Below, one piece after another: positions 18,001 through 25,419 of a stretch of DNA of 64,000 nucleotides; positions within the stretch are counted from its first letter, which is position 1; the number at the start of each line of letters is the position of its first letter. The DNA is from an uncultured Draconibacterium sp. (GTDB lineage Bacteria; Bacteroidota; Bacteroidia; Bacteroidales; Prolixibacteraceae). Position numbers and translations under genes: made by a program. The stretch lies in NCBI RefSeq assembly GCF_963676815.1, contig NZ_OY781365.1, forward strand, positions 1,894,501 through 1,958,500, written 5' to 3'. The notes beneath the pieces are model-generated. The model searched no databases and was not told the origin of the DNA. It worked only from the letters and a program-made list of their open reading frames with translations.

Positions 18001-18535
18001 TGTAACCTTTGTACAACAAGCCTTTGTTATAAATTTGTTTCAGCAACCACCAAACCGACTCAATGTATTGGTTTTCATAGGTAATATACGGATCGTCCAT
18101 ATTCACCCAATAACCCATTTTGCGGGTCAGTTCTTCCCACTCGCGGGTGTATTTCATCACCTCTTTACGGCAGGCGTCGCTGTATTCTTCAACGGTAATT
18201 TTCTTACCGATATCGTCTTTTGTAATGTTCAGCGCTTTTTCAACGCTTAATTCTACCGGCAAACCATGCGTGTCCCAACCCGCCTTACGGTGCACACGGA
18301 AACCTTTCATGGTTTTGTAGCGGCAAAAAATATCTTTAATGGCACGCGCCATTACGTGGTGAATACCCGGCATTCCGTTTGCCGATGGCGGTCCTTCGTA
18401 AAATACAAATGTTTCGTGCCCTTCGCGGGTTGAAATACTTTTATGAAAGGTATCATCATTCTCCCAACGCGCCAGCACATCCTTGTTTATCTGTGCTAAA
18501 TCTAACTGCTTATATTCCTGAAATTTATTACTCAT
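15098..18535 (-). CDS. ileS: Isoleucyl-tRNA synthetase
   Basis: A 1145-residue class I synthetase. The N-terminus has PPSANGMPGIHHVMARAIKD, the HIGH-region equivalent of the longer, eukaryote-like IleS type. WDTHGLPVE follows, a full editing (CP1) domain lies at about 190-410, and the KMSKR loop is in GVKMSKRLGNAVDPF. The C-terminus carries the anticodon-binding domain and a long tail ending in valine- and isoleucine-rich segments. Length fits the approximately 1100-residue group. TATATTTG at 18580-18573 (minus) may be its -7 element, 37 bp upstream. Confidence 0.97.
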   Translation of the reverse strand: MSNKFQEYKQLDLAQINKDVLARWENDDTFHKSISTREGHETFVFYEGPPSANGMPGIHHVMARAIKDIFCRYKTMKGFRVHRKAGWDTHGLPVELSVEKALNITKDDIGKKITVEEYSDACRKEVMKYTREWEELTRKMGYWVNMDDPYITYENQYIESVWWLLKQIYNKGLLYKGYTIQPYSPAAGTGLSSHELNQPGCYRDVKDTTAIAQFKATRNEKSEFLFEGVETDLYFLAWTTTPWTLPSNTALCVGPNINYVKVRSYNPYTGDPVTLILAKDLFPVYFNSKNAELALEDYNPGDKNIPYKVMAEYTGEQLKGVQYEQLIDWVKPEGKAFEVITGDFVTIEDGTGIVHIAPTFGADDDRVAKQHGISPLVVVDTEGKRQALVDKKGRFYPTIDLDPEFVEKYVNTETYHEFAGRSVKNEYDDKLDDDAPTVDIDISVMLKQQNKAFKIEKHVHSYPHCWRTDKPVLYYPLDSWFIKSTAVKDKMVELNNTINWKPKSTGTGRFGNWLENLVDWNLSRSRFWGTPLPIWRTEDGSEEICIGSMEELMAEIDKAVAAGFMPENPFAEFKVGDYEKANYEKIDLHKSHVDNIILVSPSGQKMERESDLIDVWFDSGAMPFAQRHYPFEWKENFKDVFPADFIAEGVDQTRGWFFTLHAIATMIDESVAFKNIISNGLVLDKNGVKMSKRLGNAVDPFETIDKYGSDPLRWYMITNAQPWDNLKFDIEGVEEVKRKFFGTLYNTYNFFALYANVDGFKYAEEEIPVNERPEIDRWIISLLNSLIKEVGDSYENYEPTRAGRAISEFVTENLSNWFVRLSRKRYWGGEYSTDKISAYQTLYTCLEVVSKLMSPIAPFYADLLYNDLNKATGKAENQSVHLVDFPAYAEELIDKDLEEKMAIAQKASSMILALRRKEKLKVRQPLAKIMVPVLNPHFKEQFEAVSTIILAEVNVKEVEFLTDTAGVIKKKIKPNFKALGPKYGKMMKQIAGAVNQLDQDAISAFEGTGEYELTVGDEKIKLSLDDVEIQTEDIPGWTVATEGQMTIALDINLTDELKQEGIAREFINKIQNLRKESDFEVTDRINLRIAKHEEYNVAVENYKDYICAQTLADSLELVENTDSAKANEVEIDKDVTAKIEIEKVV

Positions 18536-18695
18536 AGTAATACCTTATAATCCACTGATTTTAAAAAACATGCAAATATAGAAAAATTTTGATGGGCGAC
18601 GAGGATGAAACAGGCCTTAATTAAAACCGACTAAAAAGCTTATTACAAATATTTTACATTGTGGCACAATGCATTTTAAGAGTCGTTTATACAGC

Positions 18696-18917
18696 CCTGT
18701 AATTTACTGACTAATAGCGTCCTGTTACATCCTGAGCCGTCCTGTTAACTTTTATGGCGTCCTGTACCATTTTTATCGCGTCCTGTTAAGTTTGGGCTTC
18801 CCTGTTGGTTTTTGGGGCGTCCTGTTACCTTTTTCCCTCATCCTGTTATGTTTTTGGGTGTCCTGTTAAACAGGATTCGGAGATTTTGCAACAGGATGGG
18901 GGAAATGGTTACAGGGA
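18696..18917. repeat. 20-21 bp-period array of CCTGTTA boxes, ending in inverted copies
   Basis: Nine direct copies of CCTGTTA or close variants start at 18696, 18721, 18741, 18761, 18782, 18801, 18821, 18842 and 18862. After the first step of 25 bp the spacing is 19-21 bp. The spacers are T- and G-rich, often ending GGCGT. Three inverted cores (ACAGG) follow at 18870, 18891 and 18911, at 20-21 bp spacing. The last direct and first inverted copies form a palindrome, TCCTGTTAAACAGGA. No reading frame runs through it. The spacing is about two helical turns, so all boxes face one side of the DNA. Function unknown. Confidence 0.75.
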
Positions 18918-19006
18918 AGGAAAATTCTTTTCCACAAAAGATTATAAATCATACATGATTTTCGGGAATCACCAACAGTAATGGAAGTAATGCAAACTTT
19001 CAGCTA

Positions 19007-19073
19007 ACTCTCCCTCATTCCCTCTCTAAGGGAAGAGAGGGACGATTGTTTCGAAGGCACAATCAGGGTGAGT
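19007..19073. repeat. 67-bp inverted-repeat element (MITE/REP-like)
   Basis: The ends ACTCTCCCT (19007-19015) and AGGGTGAGT (19065-19073) are inverted repeats with one mismatch. Inside are two hairpins: CCCTCTCT/AGAGAGGG (19020-19041) and GATTGT/ACAATC (19044-19064). Size and structure resemble non-autonomous palindromic repeats scattered between genes. Copies elsewhere cannot be checked here. Confidence 0.4.
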
Positions 19074-19126
19074 CTAAAAATTTTGTAGTGGATTTTGCTA
19101 TTTATTTAAGAGTACTTTCAAAAGAA

Positions 19127-19160
19127 AAAGCCGCTTCATCAATAAAGATAAAGCGGCTTT
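19127..19160 (-). terminator. Strong stem-loop terminator
   Basis: AAAGCCGCTT (19127-19136) pairs with AAGCGGCTTT (19151-19160). On the minus strand the stem is followed by a T run, so it ends transcripts coming from the CBM48 gene or from the possible RNA at 19161-19320. Confidence 0.65.
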
Positions 19161-19320
19161 GTGGAATACCTTGTGAAGATGCCCGAACAACGAACGGGTC
19201 TTAATATTTTTCAATCTGCAGTGAAGCTAACCTTGCCGATTTGCATCCCTTTGGGAAATCGGGCGTAACAAAACACCAAACTTAGTTCTGCGAAAATTCT
19301 CTTTTCACTTAGCTACAGAT
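19161..19320 (-). ncRNA. Possible structured RNA or long structured 3' UTR
   Basis: Between the CBM48 gene stop and the terminator at 19127-19160 lie about 190 nt that code for nothing but contain nested complementarity. CCGATTT/AAATCGG (with inner CCC/GGG) lies at 19236-19262, CCCG/CGGG at 19182-19198. A longer-range pairing AGTGAA with TTCACT could close the structure. Read on the minus strand this ends in a strong terminator, as a small RNA would. No known RNA family was recognised. Confidence 0.2.
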
Positions 19321-19349
19321 CCATTATGTTTTTGATTAATAGAAATTGA

Positions 19350-19664
19350 TTAATTCAGGTCGAGTACCGAATTAAACTCGCCTTCAACAATACCGGTTGG
19401 AGCGGTGCTGTCAGCTTCGCTATCGTTTTCCCAAACCGAATTGTCGATCAAATATTTAAACTGATAGGCTTTACCTGTTTCAAGATTTAGCGTTTGAGTA
19501 AAATCGCCGCTCTTTAGTTTTTTCATTGGCTCAACGTCTTTGTTCCAGCCGTTAAATTCACCCACTATTTTAACAGTATCTGCAGTTGGAGCATCAGCTT
19601 TTGCAACTCGGAAAGATACTTTACACTCGGGTTTACTTTTTAAATATTGTTTTTTTATACTCAT
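19350..19664 (-). CDS. Stand-alone CBM48 (AMPK-type glycogen-binding) domain protein
   Basis: A 104-residue protein without signal peptide. After a short basic N-terminus (KKQYLKSKPECK) it is a single CBM48/isoamylase N-terminal fold: VKIVGEFNGWNKDVEPM, LNLETGKAYQFKYLIDN and VWENDSEADS are the usual strands of AMPK-beta-like carbohydrate-binding modules. No catalytic domain is attached, and it is predicted to be cytoplasmic. It may bind glycogen or maltodextrin and recruit enzymes or sense polymer. That is inference, since single-domain forms are little characterised. TACTTTTG at 19882-19875 (minus) could be a -7 element, leaving a leader of about 200 nt. Confidence 0.8.
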   Translation of the reverse strand: MSIKKQYLKSKPECKVSFRVAKADAPTADTVKIVGEFNGWNKDVEPMKKLKSGDFTQTLNLETGKAYQFKYLIDNSVWENDSEADSTAPTGIVEGEFNSVLDLN

Positions 19665-20066
19665 AATTCAAAGTTTTTTAGGACACAGAACAGCTCCGAA
19701 AATGTAGGCTGAGAAATTGTATTCCGAATTCCCATCTGCGCGCTTGATGCAAACTCAAAAATCATTACTCAACAAAACAGATTCAATCAGCTCATCTGAA
19801 TCGTTCTTGTTTTCAATATTAAATCGTTTTTAGTTCTTGTTGGTTTGGATTTGATTATCTATCAATTTGTTAATCAAAAGTATGGCATTAGTACAAATAA
19901 GTAATCATTCAATAAAAAGAATATTCTGATATTTAACACTTAAATAAAATTAAAAAATTTTAGTATCTAGCTGTATATCAGACAACTTTAACAAGAATGA
20001 AAACAAAACAACAATGTGTCGAACAAACACAAAGTGCTAACCCAAAGGGTTTTTAGATGACAAATG
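19665..20066. other. AT-rich intergenic region
   Basis: No reading frame of note. It contains one -7-like TACTTTTG on the minus strand (19882-19875) and a short AACCC-AAA-GGGTT hairpin near 20039. Nothing else recognised. Confidence 0.5.
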
Positions 20067-20861
20067 TTAGCTATTTTTTCGCAAATTGCTTACCCTTTTC
20101 ATAAAATCCTGAACACGTTCCAGCTCTACTTCGTTTTGCCAGTTTCCGGCAATTTTAAATGAAGAACCAACAATAAATGCATGGGCATAAGGCCAGAACC
20201 CTGCAATGTTTTGCTCATCAATTCCGGAACCAATTATTACCGGCAACCCGGCAACGGCTTTAACGGCTTCAACATCGTTTAACGATGCTTCTTCGCCTGT
20301 TGCATTCCCGGTAACAATTACCCCATCGGCTAAAAAGAACTCGGCAGCTTTGGCCATTTCGCCAATCGAAACATCGGCCGAAATGGCATGCGACGAGTGT
20401 TTCTTTTTAATATCGGTCCATATTTTAATGCGGCCAGCTCCTATTTTCTTTCTGTAGCGCAAAAGTTCAGCAGCATCGCTGTTCATCATTCCCTCGTCGG
20501 CCATGTGCCCAAACACAAACCCTTCGGCCCTGATAAAATCGAAACCTGCCGAATGTGCAACAGCCAGTGCTTGTTTATTCGCTCCGGCTAAAATCTGAAT
20601 CCCCAACGGAACAGAAACAACTTGCCGAATATTTGTAGCAACAGCTGTCATTGCCGCCACAATTTCGGGGCCCACCTTCCGGTTTAAATACGGCCGGTCG
20701 TGCATGTTTTCAATCATTATGGCATCAACACCACCTTTTTCGAGTTTTTGAGCATCGCTTGTTGCCTGCTCAATTATTTCTGCCACCGAGAGACAGTTTT
20801 TTGGTGTACCCGGCAAAGCTCCCACGTGCACCATTCCAATTATCGATTTATTGATATTCAC
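20067..20861 (-). CDS. BtpA/SgcQ family TIM-barrel protein
   Basis: A 264-residue protein beginning MNINKSIIGMVHVGALPGTP, the typical opening of the BtpA/SgcQ family (GMVHLxPLPGsP). EKGGVDAIMIENMHDRPY is the second signature. DGVIVTGNATGEEAS and PVIIGSGIDEQNI are phosphate-binding-type loops near the C-terminal end of the barrel. BtpA was linked to photosystem I stability in cyanobacteria and SgcQ lies in a sugar operon; the biochemical activity is unsettled. Here it is a single gene, divergent from the CPBP protease. Confidence 0.88.
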   Translation of the reverse strand: MNINKSIIGMVHVGALPGTPKNCLSVAEIIEQATSDAQKLEKGGVDAIMIENMHDRPYLNRKVGPEIVAAMTAVATNIRQVVSVPLGIQILAGANKQALAVAHSAGFDFIRAEGFVFGHMADEGMMNSDAAELLRYRKKIGAGRIKIWTDIKKKHSSHAISADVSIGEMAKAAEFFLADGVIVTGNATGEEASLNDVEAVKAVAGLPVIIGSGIDEQNIAGFWPYAHAFIVGSSFKIAGNWQNEVELERVQDFMKRVSNLRKNS

Positions 20862-20951
20862 CCCGAATCATTTTGTTTGCTTAAAGTTAAGTGAAATCAT
20901 GGACTTTCTATTTTACACAAAAACCGATTTATCGAAAATGCACAGAAAAAT

Positions 20952-20959
20952 TATCTTTG
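20952..20959 (+). promoter_or_regulatory. Promoter -7 element of the CPBP protease gene
   Basis: TATCTTTG matches TAnnTTTG exactly, 19 bp before the ATG at 20978. Transcription would begin downstream of the more upstream in-frame ATG at 20891, which supports the later start. Confidence 0.55.
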
Positions 20960-20977
20960 TCGAAAACATTTTCAATA

Positions 20978-21907
20978 ATGGAAATTACTGCATTTCGCGA
21001 TCTGAAACCTTTCTCGCAATTGTTTTTTGCTGCATTTATTATTGTAGCCAGCATTTTAGCATTTTTCGTGTTATCGTTAATTGTTGCCATTCCAGTTTGG
21101 GGTTTCGATACTGTTTTACACTTGCCTGAGGTAAATTCCGAGACTTCGCAAAATATTATCAACCTTTACAAATTCATCCAGGTTGTTCAGGCAATCGGCT
21201 TTTTTATCGTCCCGCCATTTATTTTGGGCTACCTGTTTCACGGCAAATCAAACGAATACCTTTTTCTCGATAAATCATTCAATTCTCAAAGTGTAATTCT
21301 GGTTGTTGTAATGATGTTTTTTGCAGCTCCGTTTATTAACCTTATCGGAGAACTGAACAGTAACATGAGTTTCCCCAACTGGTTATCGGGCATGGAAGAA
21401 TGGATGCGGAATGCAGAAGAAAATGCGGCAGTAATAACCGATGCATTTTTAAATGTAAAAACCATTGGCGGACTTGCGTTTAATGTATTTATGGTTGCAT
21501 TGTTACCGGCTGTTGGCGAGGAGCTTTTATTTCGCGGAGTAATTCAAAAAATATTTAGCAAAATGACCCGCAGTCACCATTGGGGAATTTGGATATCGGC
21601 CATTCTTTTTAGTGCGTTGCACATGCAGTTTTTTGGTTTTGTTCCGCGTGTTTTGCTCGGTGCCTTGTTTGGTTATTTGTTGGTTTGGAGCGGATCGATG
21701 TGGCTACCCATCATCGCCCATTTTCTGAATAATGCCATTGCTGTAATTGCTATCTACTTTATTAATAACGATATGCTAAAACCACAGTACGAAGAGATTG
21801 GCTCAACGTCTGACAGCTATTACATGGCCGGAATTAGCCTAGGTCTTGTTCTGATACTTTTATTTATGCTAAAAAAGCAGAACCGCAAAAATGCTATAAC
21901 ACTATAA
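20978..21907 (+). CDS. CPBP family intramembrane glutamic protease (CAAX/Abi type)
   Basis: A 309-residue integral membrane protein with about eight predicted spans. The three family motifs are present in order: EELLFRGVIQKIF (EExxxR), SALHMQFFGFVPR (FxxxH-type region with the active-site His) and HFLNNAIAV (HxxxN/B). These enzymes cleave within or near membranes and include prenyl proteases, immunity proteins and regulators. The frame is open from an ATG at 20891, but that part is hydrophilic, not family-like, and precedes the promoter motif, so 20978 is chosen. Its 3' end overlaps the convergent T9SS gene by 14 bp. Substrate unknown. Confidence 0.88.
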   Translation: MEITAFRDLKPFSQLFFAAFIIVASILAFFVLSLIVAIPVWGFDTVLHLPEVNSETSQNIINLYKFIQVVQAIGFFIVPPFILGYLFHGKSNEYLFLDKSFNSQSVILVVVMMFFAAPFINLIGELNSNMSFPNWLSGMEEWMRNAEENAAVITDAFLNVKTIGGLAFNVFMVALLPAVGEELLFRGVIQKIFSKMTRSHHWGIWISAILFSALHMQFFGFVPRVLLGALFGYLLVWSGSMWLPIIAHFLNNAIAVIAIYFINNDMLKPQYEEIGSTSDSYYMAGISLGLVLILLFMLKKQNRKNAITL

Positions 21908-23777
21908 TTTTTTGAGTACTTTGTTCCGAGGGCGATTTAAAACGAACATAATAAATACCACTTCCCAGATTATTAAGATCGATAGTCGATTTCTTTTCCG
22001 AGAGATTAATTGATTTTTTCAGCAAGCCTGATTCTGATAATATATCTACTTTATAATCGATACCTATTTCAAAATCAACGATATCAAGTTGCATAGTACT
22101 TCCATTTCCGGGGTTGGGATAAACTTTAAAATCCAAATGAGTTTCAACTTCCGGAACGGACATAACCGCCGACAGCTGATAAGCATATTCCAATACCCGG
22201 GATTCCCAACCAAGTTTCATCCAGCCAAAAATGGTTTCCGAAGAAGATACCTTTCGAAATGCCAACATTCCTTTTCCATACACGAACTCGCCTGTAGTTG
22301 TATACGCTCCATATCCACCATTTTTATAGTATAGCTGAAATTCGCCCGACGACCAGTCATAGTTATTATTAATCGTACTAAATAAAGATATGTTCATTAC
22401 CAAACCCTCATTATAGCATACAACTTCGGTGCTATCAGCAGTACGTAAAACAATGTTTATATCGGAATAATGATTTTCTGTAAATTCAACAACATCGATA
22501 ATAATATCTGCCTTCCCGTTCCCGTCAATATCGATTGAATTAGAGATGTCCGCTACAGATGCATCTACATAAGTTAAGTTCTCTCCTGCAGACTGTCCTG
22601 CATAAATACTATTTGGACTACTTAAACTACAGGCATTCGAAGCCTGAGACAATGAAGACACATTCGTAGATATATTATCATGAACAGCTAATACACATAC
22701 CTTATAGAATTGCCCCGGCATTATTGTATGACCATATATATCCGCAATATTCATATCCTGTACGGAATACAACGAATCGTTTGTAGGTTGCAGCTTAAAC
22801 CTGTTTTCAACTGGCACCTCCAGGGCTTTCGCTAAAGTAAAAGCAGAAGCCGAATCTGCAGGAAGAATAAGTATTTGATACTCTTTTACAAACTCTTCCT
22901 TTTCATTTCTCATAAATTCAACACCAAAATCAGTACTATTACCATAATTCAGAAGATCATAGAGTACTGGGGTCTCAACTTCTGGAAGATTTGTTACTAC
23001 TTTAAAACTGTGAGTTAACGAATAGCTGTCTGCAAACAGAGTAGTATCGGCAGAAATTGCCACGATACAAGCCTGGTATTCTTGCCCCAAGGCTAATCCT
23101 TCATTCTCCAGATCAAGCAATTCATTCCGCAGAAATACAGTATGAGAATAATTTGCTGAAGTATCTACTTTTTGATAATTTGTTTCTGCCAATGAAAGCA
23201 AATCTGCCAGGGTAAAATCGCTGTTTTGTTTTATCAAATAAATTCGGTACTCACTTACGAGTTCTTTAATATAGGGAGGGTAAAACACAACTTTATAATC
23301 ACTCCATTGATTATTGTCGGCAACATTAGAAACCTCTTCAACAATCGGTGCAATTGATTCTATGCCCTCGCCAGCCCGTAAAGATTTATCAGGTTGTAAC
23401 TGTATTGCGGCATCTCGTATTATACCATCTTCATAATCAACATTGCCACGCAACCTTATCCAACCATAAAAATAGCCTTCATCTTTCTTAATTCTTATTC
23501 CCACAAAATAATCCTCATCTTCCCACCACTCATCCGGTTGGTGGGAGTACTCATCATACAAAGTCCAAATATCAGTCGTCCAGTTTTCTGTTTCCGAAAT
23601 AGTATCTCCAGTATTGAACAACGTTATATAATCGTCGGCTCCACCTTGCCTGGTGATTGTTCGCGAAACAATTTCTGCTCCATTTAAAGGAGTTAAAATA
23701 CAGTACTCAATACTGCTTTCATAGGCCATGGCGTATTTTATTTCGAATGAATAATCGGGCACTCCATCGCCATTCAA
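21894..23777 (-). CDS. T9SS type A sorting-domain protein with duplicated modules; N-terminus interrupted
   Basis: A 627-residue frame, open only from just after an in-frame TGA at 23834-23832. It has two related units. One begins NGDGVPDYSFEIKYA and ends with YGWIRLRGNVDYEDG. The other begins DIDGNGKADIIIDVVEF and ends with FGWMKLGWESRVLEYAY. Between them are two fibronectin-III-like repeats (ELVSEYRIYLIKQNSDFTLA and EFVKEYQILILPADSASAFT). The C-terminus (about 540-627) is a Por-type sorting domain: LDFKVYPNPGNGSTMQLDI ... GLGSGIYYVRF-like strands. It should be exported and anchored or released by the T9SS, yet the visible signal peptide lies upstream of the TGA. The start at TTG 23777 is nominal. 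Function unknown. Confidence 0.7.
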   Translation of the reverse strand: MNGDGVPDYSFEIKYAMAYESSIEYCILTPLNGAEIVSRTITRQGGADDYITLFNTGDTISETENWTTDIWTLYDEYSHQPDEWWEDEDYFVGIRIKKDEGYFYGWIRLRGNVDYEDGIIRDAAIQLQPDKSLRAGEGIESIAPIVEEVSNVADNNQWSDYKVVFYPPYIKELVSEYRIYLIKQNSDFTLADLLSLAETNYQKVDTSANYSHTVFLRNELLDLENEGLALGQEYQACIVAISADTTLFADSYSLTHSFKVVTNLPEVETPVLYDLLNYGNSTDFGVEFMRNEKEEFVKEYQILILPADSASAFTLAKALEVPVENRFKLQPTNDSLYSVQDMNIADIYGHTIMPGQFYKVCVLAVHDNISTNVSSLSQASNACSLSSPNSIYAGQSAGENLTYVDASVADISNSIDIDGNGKADIIIDVVEFTENHYSDINIVLRTADSTEVVCYNEGLVMNISLFSTINNNYDWSSGEFQLYYKNGGYGAYTTTGEFVYGKGMLAFRKVSSSETIFGWMKLGWESRVLEYAYQLSAVMSVPEVETHLDFKVYPNPGNGSTMQLDIVDFEIGIDYKVDILSESGLLKKSINLSEKKSTIDLNNLGSGIYYVRFKSPSEQSTQKIIVL

Positions 23778-23867
23778 ATCATGGGTTACATTTTGTAAGT
23801 GTTGTATTTGACCAAAAGAAGCTACTGATACTCATAAAAAAACTGCAAGGGAATTAATATGTTTCAT
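23778..23867 (-). pseudogene. Signal peptide remnant of the T9SS gene, broken by TGA
   Basis: Reading in frame upstream of 23777 gives MKHINSLAVFL, stop (TGA, 23834-23832), VSVASFGQIQHLQNVTHDL, then directly NGDGVPD. The ATG is at 23867-23865. Joined across the stop it is a normal Sec signal peptide ending at SFGQ. A single base change would restore it, so this is a nonsense mutation or a sequencing error. Confidence 0.7.
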
Positions 23868-23924
23868 CGCTTTAAACTTTTAACGGATAAAGCTAACAAA
23901 ATAATTTCGCAATAAAATCAGATT

Positions 23925-24662
23925 TTAAGCAAACTCAAAAAGCAAATCAGTCTGCATTTCTTCTGCCGATAATTTTTTCTTTTCGTTACGACGGAATACA
24001 TAAACAATACCATATTCCTGTGCCAACTGTCGTTTTGCTTTTGGCGATTCAGCTTCCAGACTTTCTTCTATTTCTGTCCACAGCTTACTTATAAAGTCGT
24101 TGGTAATCTTTCTAAGTTTCTGCATTTTATCGAACGAACGTAGCGTATTTCGTTTTAATGTTTGTTGAAAAACTGAAGCATCATGCAACTCTTCCACCTT
24201 AAATTGCACCAGTGCGCTCGACGGATTATAAATAGCACTTCCGCCATTTTGCTTACGCTTTTGCTCGCCTTCTACCATAATTTTGCCCCATTCAAGAATA
24301 TCCTCTTCTGTATTCAGCGGAGGAACTTTCCCTTCAAACGAAGCCAGATTTCCGTAGAATTTTATTCCACCGTTAATCTCACCGCGCTCTGATGCAAACA
24401 GTAAAACCTGTATAAAATGCGAAACGTACATTTTAGCCCGATCAAAAGCTTCTTTGTACTCTTTTATATTTTCCGACTGAAGGCGTGTATCTAATTCGTA
24501 TTGCGTAAGATGATTCTCGAAATTGTTCTTCACATTTTGTAATTCTTCAACCGAATGATTGGAGAAGGCCAGCTTGTGTTCATTCTTAATCACCTTTGCC
24601 AGCGCCGCATTTAGTGCACGTATTCTGGCTTTATCCGTAGTGGGCAAACGTCTGTATGGCAT
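23925..24662 (-). CDS. Conserved hypothetical protein, helical, cytoplasmic
   Basis: A 245-residue protein with no signal peptide or membrane span. It starts MPYRRLPTTDKARIRALNAAL. It is rich in charged helices: residues 50-90 and 185-215 look amphipathic and possibly coiled coil. The middle (LNTEEDILEWGKIMVEGEQK) is likely also helical, and a short hydrophobic segment YGIVYVFRR precedes an acidic C-terminus. I do not recognise the family and assign no function. It stands alone between the interrupted T9SS gene and a long non-coding stretch. Confidence 0.6.
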   Translation of the reverse strand: MPYRRLPTTDKARIRALNAALAKVIKNEHKLAFSNHSVEELQNVKNNFENHLTQYELDTRLQSENIKEYKEAFDRAKMYVSHFIQVLLFASERGEINGGIKFYGNLASFEGKVPPLNTEEDILEWGKIMVEGEQKRKQNGGSAIYNPSSALVQFKVEELHDASVFQQTLKRNTLRSFDKMQKLRKITNDFISKLWTEIEESLEAESPKAKRQLAQEYGIVYVFRRNEKKKLSAEEMQTDLLFEFA

Positions 24663-25365
24663 AATGTTCCTTTGTGTTTATGCGAAGTTATGGATTGTGT
24701 ATGGAGAATATATGTGTTCGCCCTTGCACTTATACACATCTGTTTGTTTATTATTGTGAAAAACCGGAGGCTTATTTTAGCGAATGACCCTATTTTAATA
24801 CCTTTCAGTCTCTATCTTCGTAAGAAGTTAACAGGGTTAGAAACAAGAAAAGTAACGTTTATTGAAGTTCAACAATAACAATGAAAGCGAATTTCCTCTC
24901 AACTTTTTCCTGCCGGAGGCCTTCATCTTTGCCTTAATGCAAAGACGAAGCAGAAAAATCAAGGCTGCTTTTAATCCTTGCCTTACATTTTCATAAAACC
25001 TAAGTTCGGACGGGTGATCTCCTCATTCTTCGGAGCTTCCCGCTCTCACTAATGTTTTATTTCAATTCCAGGCAAAAATTAAAAGAGGCCGTTCCACTAA
25101 TGAAACGTTGGCAAAAGAAAATTGAATGTTTAAAGATTCTTTCTCTGCAGCACATCATACTTAAGTAGATACTCGTGCGGGCTTGTCAAAAATCCGTCAG
25201 TCGGGCTAATTGGTTACATTGAAAAAATGCAAAGGTTGTTTTTTGATCCCGATAAATCGGGAGTTCCTTTTGATCGAATGCAAAAGGAACTGCCCGTCTG
25301 GCATGAAGACAAAAGCTAAATAAATGAGCTACACTTTTCTGATACAGGATGAGGCAGCCAAAAAC
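24663..25365. other. Gene-poor region with hairpin and dispersed-repeat-like sequence
   Basis: About 700 bp without a convincing gene. It contains CTTTGCCTTAATGCAAAG (24930-24947), followed by AATCAAGGC, resembling palindromic strings common between genes in this phylum. It also has CCCGATAAATCGGG (25246-25259), and a hairpin GTTCCTTTTG ... CAAAAGGAAC (25263-25290). The succession of short palindromes suggests decayed mobile or repetitive sequence. No protein similarity was recognised in any frame. Confidence 0.4.
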
Positions 25366-25398
25366 AAAAAAGCCCCCTCAGAAACTGAGAAGGCTTTT
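25366..25398 (-). terminator. Terminator of sdhCAB
   Basis: AAAAAGCC ... CTCAG-AAA-CTGAG ... GGCTTTT forms an interrupted stem 22 bp after the sdhB stop, followed by T residues on the minus strand. Confidence 0.65.
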
Positions 25399-25419
25399 CA
25401 ATTGTATAGCTTGAATTTC

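Noticed and set aside
18696..18917. CRISPR array
   Set aside because: Repeat boxes are about 7-12 bp, spacing 20-21 bp, spacers are degenerate, part of the array is inverted, and no cas genes are present.
20891..20977. Upstream start (20891) for the CPBP protease
   Set aside because: It precedes the TATCTTTG promoter element and adds a hydrophilic stretch foreign to the family.
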